64,000 nt of DNA, taken from assembly GCF_027943255.1 (NCBI RefSeq), contig NC_072896.1, positions 42,248,501-42,312,500 on the forward strand, in the 5' to 3' direction. Shown here piece after piece: positions 59,051 through 64,000 of this stretch (positions are counted from its first letter, which is position 1; the number at the start of each line of letters is the position of its first letter). The notes under the pieces are model-generated. The model had not been told where the DNA came from, made no database searches, and worked only from the letters and a program-made list of their open reading frames with translations. The stretch is from Anastrepha obliqua (Eukaryota; Arthropoda; Insecta; Diptera; Tephritidae). Both the position numbers and the translations under genes were made by a program.

Positions 59051-59965
59051 TTTTTTGTAACGCTGTAAGGCTTCATTTTCATTAGCTCTTTACCACAATA
59101 TTCGCTTCAAAAGAGGACTGGGACAAATCTAAGCTTGATGAACAGGTTGGTGGAGGATTTTACTATTAAAAGCTAAGCACCAGAATATCCTTTCGCTTTC
59201 CTAGGGCCTGAAGTGTCTTTCAGGCGGTAGTTATCGCCTTAAGATAGGCCTTATTGCTTTTTAAAGAAGATACCCCTAACTACGAGGAGAGTATACTTAT
59301 ATATCTACTCGAATAGTCAGGCAGCTCTAAAATCGTTAAAGTCACAAAACTACAAAATATTATGCGAAGTATCGCAAAATTTAAAAATAAACCTGATCTG
59401 GGTGCCAGGCCATAGAAATACAGAAGATAATTGCAAAGCAGATGAGCTTGCAAGAAAAGGTGCAACACTAAACATTCACCCAGAAAATGTAGTGATACCT
59501 ATTTCCTTTGCTACGTGCAAATTATTAATAGATTGACACTCCATCAATGTTGCGAATGCACGTTGGAGTCAATCACCTTTTTGCCAAATGAATAGGCACA
59601 TTTGGTCAGCATGAAACCACGGCCGCACAAAATCGCTACTAAATCTTAGCAGACAGTATATGAGAAACACGATGGGGGTACTAACGGGCATTGTCTAATT
59701 GGAAATCATGCGAATAGAATGGGAAAGATATTGAAGAAGAGAAAACCGGGAAACACCTCCTGTGTACATGCATTGCTCTATACAGAACAAGCTTTCCACA
59801 CTCGGATTCGTCTTTCTTGACATCATTGAAGAGATCTCACAAATAGGGTTGCCGAAATTAATAAAATTTATTTAATCCACAGGTTGGTTCAGAGAAGGCG
59901 CAGGAGTGTAAAAGATGAGCTCCAGTGGTATCACAATCAGACTATTCAGGCCTAAGTGTCTCGGA
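59051..59965 (+). mobile_element. RNase H-type non-LTR fragment
   Basis: KLDEQVGGGFYY (RNase H start), SVFQAVVIALR, GARP-like end motif, then VNARWSQSPFCQMNRHIWSA and VLTGHCLIGNHANRMG. It ends at CACTCAACATAACC, similar to the 3' end of the 36-kb copy. Many stops. Confidence 0.7.
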
Positions 59966-60046
59966 TGGTAGCCACTCAACATAACCTTCTTCTTCTTTTT
60001 AGCGTCACAGTCCTTGGTGAACCATTGCTTCCTTCACAGCTTCTTG

Positions 60047-60200
60047 CTATCGATCTCGATTTATAGCCACTTCCCTCCAACATTGCACGCGCATTTTCCT
60101 AAGATCAGCTTCCACATCTTCTAGCCACCTTTTCCTCGGGCATCCCGCTTTTCTTTCTCCAATTGGGCGAAGATCTAGTGCCTTTCTCGTTGATCGCTCC
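60047..60200 (-). mobile_element. Non-LTR retrotransposon C-terminal snippet
   Basis: The minus strand reads RKALDLRPIGERKAGCPRKR and WLEDVEADLRKM, the GRPRxRWxDxVExDL signature at the end of CR1/RTE-like reverse transcriptase proteins. Confidence 0.6.
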
Positions 60201-62782
60201 CTAGCTCTATAGAATTTAGGTGAGCGAAGAAAAAGCAGCAACAAATAAAAGTAAGAAGAATTGAAAACTGAAATTGCGAATTCTTCAGCATGACAATACA
60301 CGGACGCGACTATTTGAGGTTTTTACAGCTTTATAAAGTGTATTTGTTACTATAGAGATGACTTTGGGGGCGTAACATAAATATTTGAGCGGTTTAAATA
60401 AGAAATTGAATGGTTTTCATTTTAATGGCAAAGCTCGAATACATTTGAACACAAATATATGCATACATACATATGTATGAGTCTACTCTTTACTTACATA
60501 CATACATATGAATTTATGTAAATAAGTACGAACGAAAGCAAAAATTAAAGCAAACCAAAATAAAGCAAACTACAGTTAAAAAGCGCGGCATTTAATCTCA
60601 TATATGCACGTATGTATGTACATATGTATACAAATGCACATATTTACGGAGAGGTATAGAATTTGTATTTGTTTAGTATTCAGAAGCGAAAAAAACCAAG
60701 TAATGCATACATATGTATGTACATATATGTATGTAAATAAAGAAGAAAAAAGTAAACAATCGAAGTATTCACGAATTGAATGGGGCAGGTGGAGTTTCGA
60801 AAAGTGTCTGGTAGAAATCAATCTCAGTTGATCTAGAAAAAATTATTTGCCAACATTTCGCTTACTGCTAAAAGAGGACAGAATAATAATAACAACACTT
60901 TTACTCCATACAACGAAAACTTGTTCATAACTTCTTTTCTACCAGTGATTTTGGAAGTGTATAGGTAAGCATCATATTTATTGGCATGTACATATGTGTA
61001 CAAGTACGTATGTGCGTAGAAGCGTGCGAAGTATTTGTGCGAAATATATCACATTCACCACATTCACCACACTCGCACATACTCCCAGGCCACAGAACAG
61101 ACAAGAGACATATCTGCATAGCTTTTCAACTTCTTGCATTGTTAATCAAACTGCACGGGAAGCTGCTATTTGGTAAATTCGCATTGCAAGGCTCAACACA
61201 GCTGCAATCACAGTGAATAAAAACTCAGTTAGCGTACACTTAACTTGACTTAAGAAAAACACGATTTGAAAACGGGTGCACACGAGGCCAATATTTTCGT
61301 TGTTTTTGTGTCTTCGATTACTCGTACATCTGTTTAACAGTTTGTCTGCTATAATAACACATCAAATATGTAAGTTATTTTCAAAATCATTTCTACTTGC
61401 ATATAAAATAAATTATTTTGAAGAATTATAAATTTGAATTTATTGTTTTTTCATTTATTTTTTAAATTTTAATTAAACACTAACACAGCTTTCCTTGTAA
61501 AAGGTTGAGCAAAATATTAAGTTAAGTTAAGTAACGTAAAATAAGTACAGACTAACTGACTGACTAACTGAGCTCTAAGCGTGGGTTTCACTACAACTTA
61601 AATAACAACTGTGAGAGATTGCAATAACTTTCAATTTCAGTAGTTGTAGAATGCGCATGCGTTCGCATAAACTGCTCAAACACTGCAAAAAAATCTTGCA
61701 AAACATTAAAAACACAGATCGCTTAAACACACAACGAGCGAGTGCGAGCATAGACATATGTATATACATGTGGATTTTCCCCGGTCTTAGATATTCACAT
61801 ATTTCAATACATTTTTGTAATATTTTTAATTTCTTTAGACTTACATTTGTAATGTAGTCGAGAGAATAAATTCTTATTTCTTTCTTTTCTAATATCACTT
61901 TACATTCCCGATTACGTTTTATTTGCTCAATACAAGCGAACGCGTTTGTTTGTTGTCCTTATTACAAATCGAAAAGCGAACAAAAATTCAATCACTCAAC
62001 CACTCCGATCGAGCGCAGTTAACACTTTGGCTATTCTTGTCGAACCAAAGCGGCAATGAGGCGATGAAGCAGCTTAGCGATCGAATTGCTGTCAAGCAAG
62101 TGTGAATAAGTTGGAAGCAAGAACAACAACATCGGCAAATACTGAGCTCAACAAAAGTGGTTAAGCAACAATAATAATAGTAACAAAAACTGATCGGCAA
62201 CACAAACATAATTATTGTAGCAGTAAAAGTGGTGGCAGCGGCCGCGGAAGCGTTCTACAAACGCAAGCTCATTAACACACATACACATATTCTTGTGCCA
62301 ATCGTCGCGTTGTATGTATGTGTTTATGCATATTATCAGCTGATAGTAACAGCTGTCATAGAACAAAAGCTTGCGCCATTTGTAGGAGTACAGTAATAAA
62401 AATGGGGCGCGGGGTGTTCCAGTGTGAGCGATCGTCGATCAACAACTGTTAACAGTAATGAAATTGATAACAACAACAAATAAAATGCCAATTAGGTACA
62501 TACGTAGATTCAAGAGTCGAGAGTCCAACATTATCGAAATTTTTATTATTAAAAGTTGTATTTTCTTTATATTGTTGAGTTCGTCAGTTTATTACTTTGT
62601 TCACATTATACAGTTATTAAAATTGTGTATTTGTATACGATGTGCATACATGTGTGTATGGATGTATATATTCGCATTTGTAAACATACACACACACCCA
62701 CTTACAGCTGCGGTCTAGAAAATAGAAGTGCTTTTAATCAGAAATGTACAGTTTTGAATCTCTGTGGATGCAGAATGACAGA
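60201..62782. other. Transposon-poor region with microsatellites; possible regulatory or 5' exon DNA
   Basis: CATA/TATG runs at 60460-60510, 60600-60630 and 60705-60735. From about 61870 to 62450 the base composition rises in GC, includes CAACAACAACA- and CAATAATAATAG-type runs common in fly 5' UTRs, and lacks recognised repeats. It could hold an untranslated exon of the minus-strand gene or another gene's start; nothing proves it. Confidence 0.25.
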
Positions 62783-62932
62783 AAACGTTTTTTCTAATAG
62801 CGGTCGTCTCTCTACAGGCAATGGCAAATCTCCGACTGTAGGTCCCTCTATTTGTGGAAAAACTTCAAAACACACACCACAAATAAGAAGAAGAGCTTAG
62901 CCAAACAGGCAATAAGGGGTTTTTGAGCCAAA
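62783..62932 (+). mobile_element. tRNA-derived SINE, copy 14 (internal deletion)
   Basis: TTTTTTCTAATAGCGGTCGT and AGGCAATGGCAAATCTCCG are joined directly to ACTGTAGGTCCCTCTATTTG, skipping the middle. Tail GCAATAAGGGGTTTTTGAGC. Confidence 0.75.
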
Positions 62933-62944
62933 TTTATATACATA

Positions 62945-64000
62945 CTAGCAAACCCGACCCGCTTCGCTGGGCAAAGACACGGTGGGTCCACGTTTTGGCA
63001 TATATTTCGAGACCCTAGTCATCAATAGGTATGAAAATTACCCCACGTTAAAGCACTTATCGACAGCTTTCATTTGATGCCCATATTGCACATCCACAAC
63101 CAAAGGTTACCCGGGCCCACGTTTTGACCTATATCTCGAGACCCCAGTCACGGAGCGGCATGAGAAATACTCTGTACTAAAGCATTCACCAACAGCTTCC
63201 AATTGATATCCATATTGTACAAACACATTCTAGGGTCCACGTGTTGGTCTCTATCTCGGGACCCTAGTCACGGAGTGGCATGAAAAATACTCTGAACTAA
63301 AGCATTCACCAACAGCTTCCATTTGATACCCATATTGTATATACACATCCGAAGGTTACCCGGGCCCACGTTTTGACCTATATCTCGAGACCCCAGTCAC
63401 GTAGCGGCATGAGAAATACTCTGTACTAAAGCATTTACCAATAGCTTCCAATTGCTATCCATATTGTACAAACACATTCTAGGGTCCACGTGTTGGCCTC
63501 TATCTCGGGGCCCTAGTCACGGAGCGGCATGAAAAATACTCTGAACTAAAGCATTCACCAACAGCTTCCATTTGATACCAATATTGTATATACACATCCG
63601 AAGGTTACCCGGGCCCACGTTTTGACCTATATCTTGAGACCCCAGTCACGGAGCGGCATGAGAAATACTCTGTACTAAAGCATTCACTAACAGCTTCCAA
63701 TTGATATCCATATTGTACAAACACATTCTAGGGTCCACGTGTTGGTCTCTATCTCGGGACCCTAGTCACGGAGCGACATGAAAAATACTCTGAACTAAAG
63801 CATTCACCAACAGCTTCCATTTGATCCCCATATTGTATATACACATCCAAAGGTTACCCGGGCCCACATTTTGACCTATATCTCGAGACCCCAGTCACGG
63901 AGCGGCATGAGAAATACTCTGTACTAAAGCATTCACCAATAGCTTCCAATTGCTATCCATATTGTACAAACACATTCTAGGGTCCACGTGTTGGTCTCTA
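62945..64000. repeat. Satellite array, 249-bp dimeric unit, leaving the window
   Basis: GGGCCCAC begins at 63113, 63362, 63611 and 63860 and GGGTCCAC at 63233, 63482, 63731 and 63980: each spaced exactly 249 bp, with half-units of 120 and 129 bp. The array opens with TAGCAAACCCGACCCGCTTC, a motif common at insect repeat ends, and a diverged first unit. Confidence 0.92.

Noticed and set aside
60576..60831. ORFs rich in Tyr, Val, Cys, His and Met
   Set aside because: Translations of TACATA/TATGTA microsatellites on both strands.
62945..64000. CRISPR-like array
   Set aside because: Units are contiguous 249-bp dimers without unique spacers, in an animal genome.
1..64000. LTR retrotransposon or endogenous retrovirus
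   Set aside because: No paired LTRs, gag or envelope-like reading, and no primer-binding site was seen; the RT and RNase H remains are of the non-LTR type.

Overview
The window looks like dipteran nuclear DNA, most likely a tephritid fruit fly or close relative. It is AT-rich, has many CATA/GTATG microsatellites, a fly-style split gene, several Tc1/mariner lineages, RNase H-bearing non-LTR elements, and a tRNA-derived SINE of a kind I associate with tephritid genomes. The species assignment is inference. I saw no bacterial operon, viral gene or CRISPR array.

One host gene can be rebuilt completely. It is an ABCG1/ABCG4-like half-size ABC transporter on the minus strand. Ten coding exons run from 32239 down to 12507; every junction is GT-AG with matching phase, and the total is 2091 nt (696 codons plus stop). 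The N-terminal half carries Walker A, Q-loop, LSGGQ signature, Walker B and H-loop. The C-terminal half carries about six membrane helices. A splice acceptor 64 bp upstream of the ATG shows there is at least one more 5' untranslated exon at higher coordinates.

Nearly everything else is mobile DNA, often nested. Positions 1-12270 (beyond the gene's 3' end) hold a non-LTR reverse transcriptase fossil, DUF4817/DDE_3-type (rosa/DD41D-like) transposon fossils, a Tc1-like fossil and a deleted mariner. Introns hold an intact 348-aa mariner transposase with full inverted repeats (13366-14647), a 630-bp hairpin MITE 13 bp away (14661-15290), Tc1 and non-LTR fossils, and a mariner split by a TTAA-flanked MITE (22221-23733). 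In the 10.4-kb intron 1 lies an unusual transposase-like ORF (29227-30198) surrounded by a repeated GTCGCGTCCG motif. From 32.3 to 64 kb there are RT/RNase H fossils, further DD41D-like and mariner fossils, a deleted mariner with good ends (49633-50404), a hAT-like MITE (51613-52073) and, at the right edge, a 249-bp dimeric satellite running out of the window.

A tRNA-derived SINE (head = Pol III A and B boxes, tail = TA-rich) occurs about 14 times on both strands and often marks nested insertions. The best candidate for something poorly described is the 28.2-30.7 kb element. The best candidate for recent activity is the mariner in intron 9 (labelled here between exons 8 and 9).
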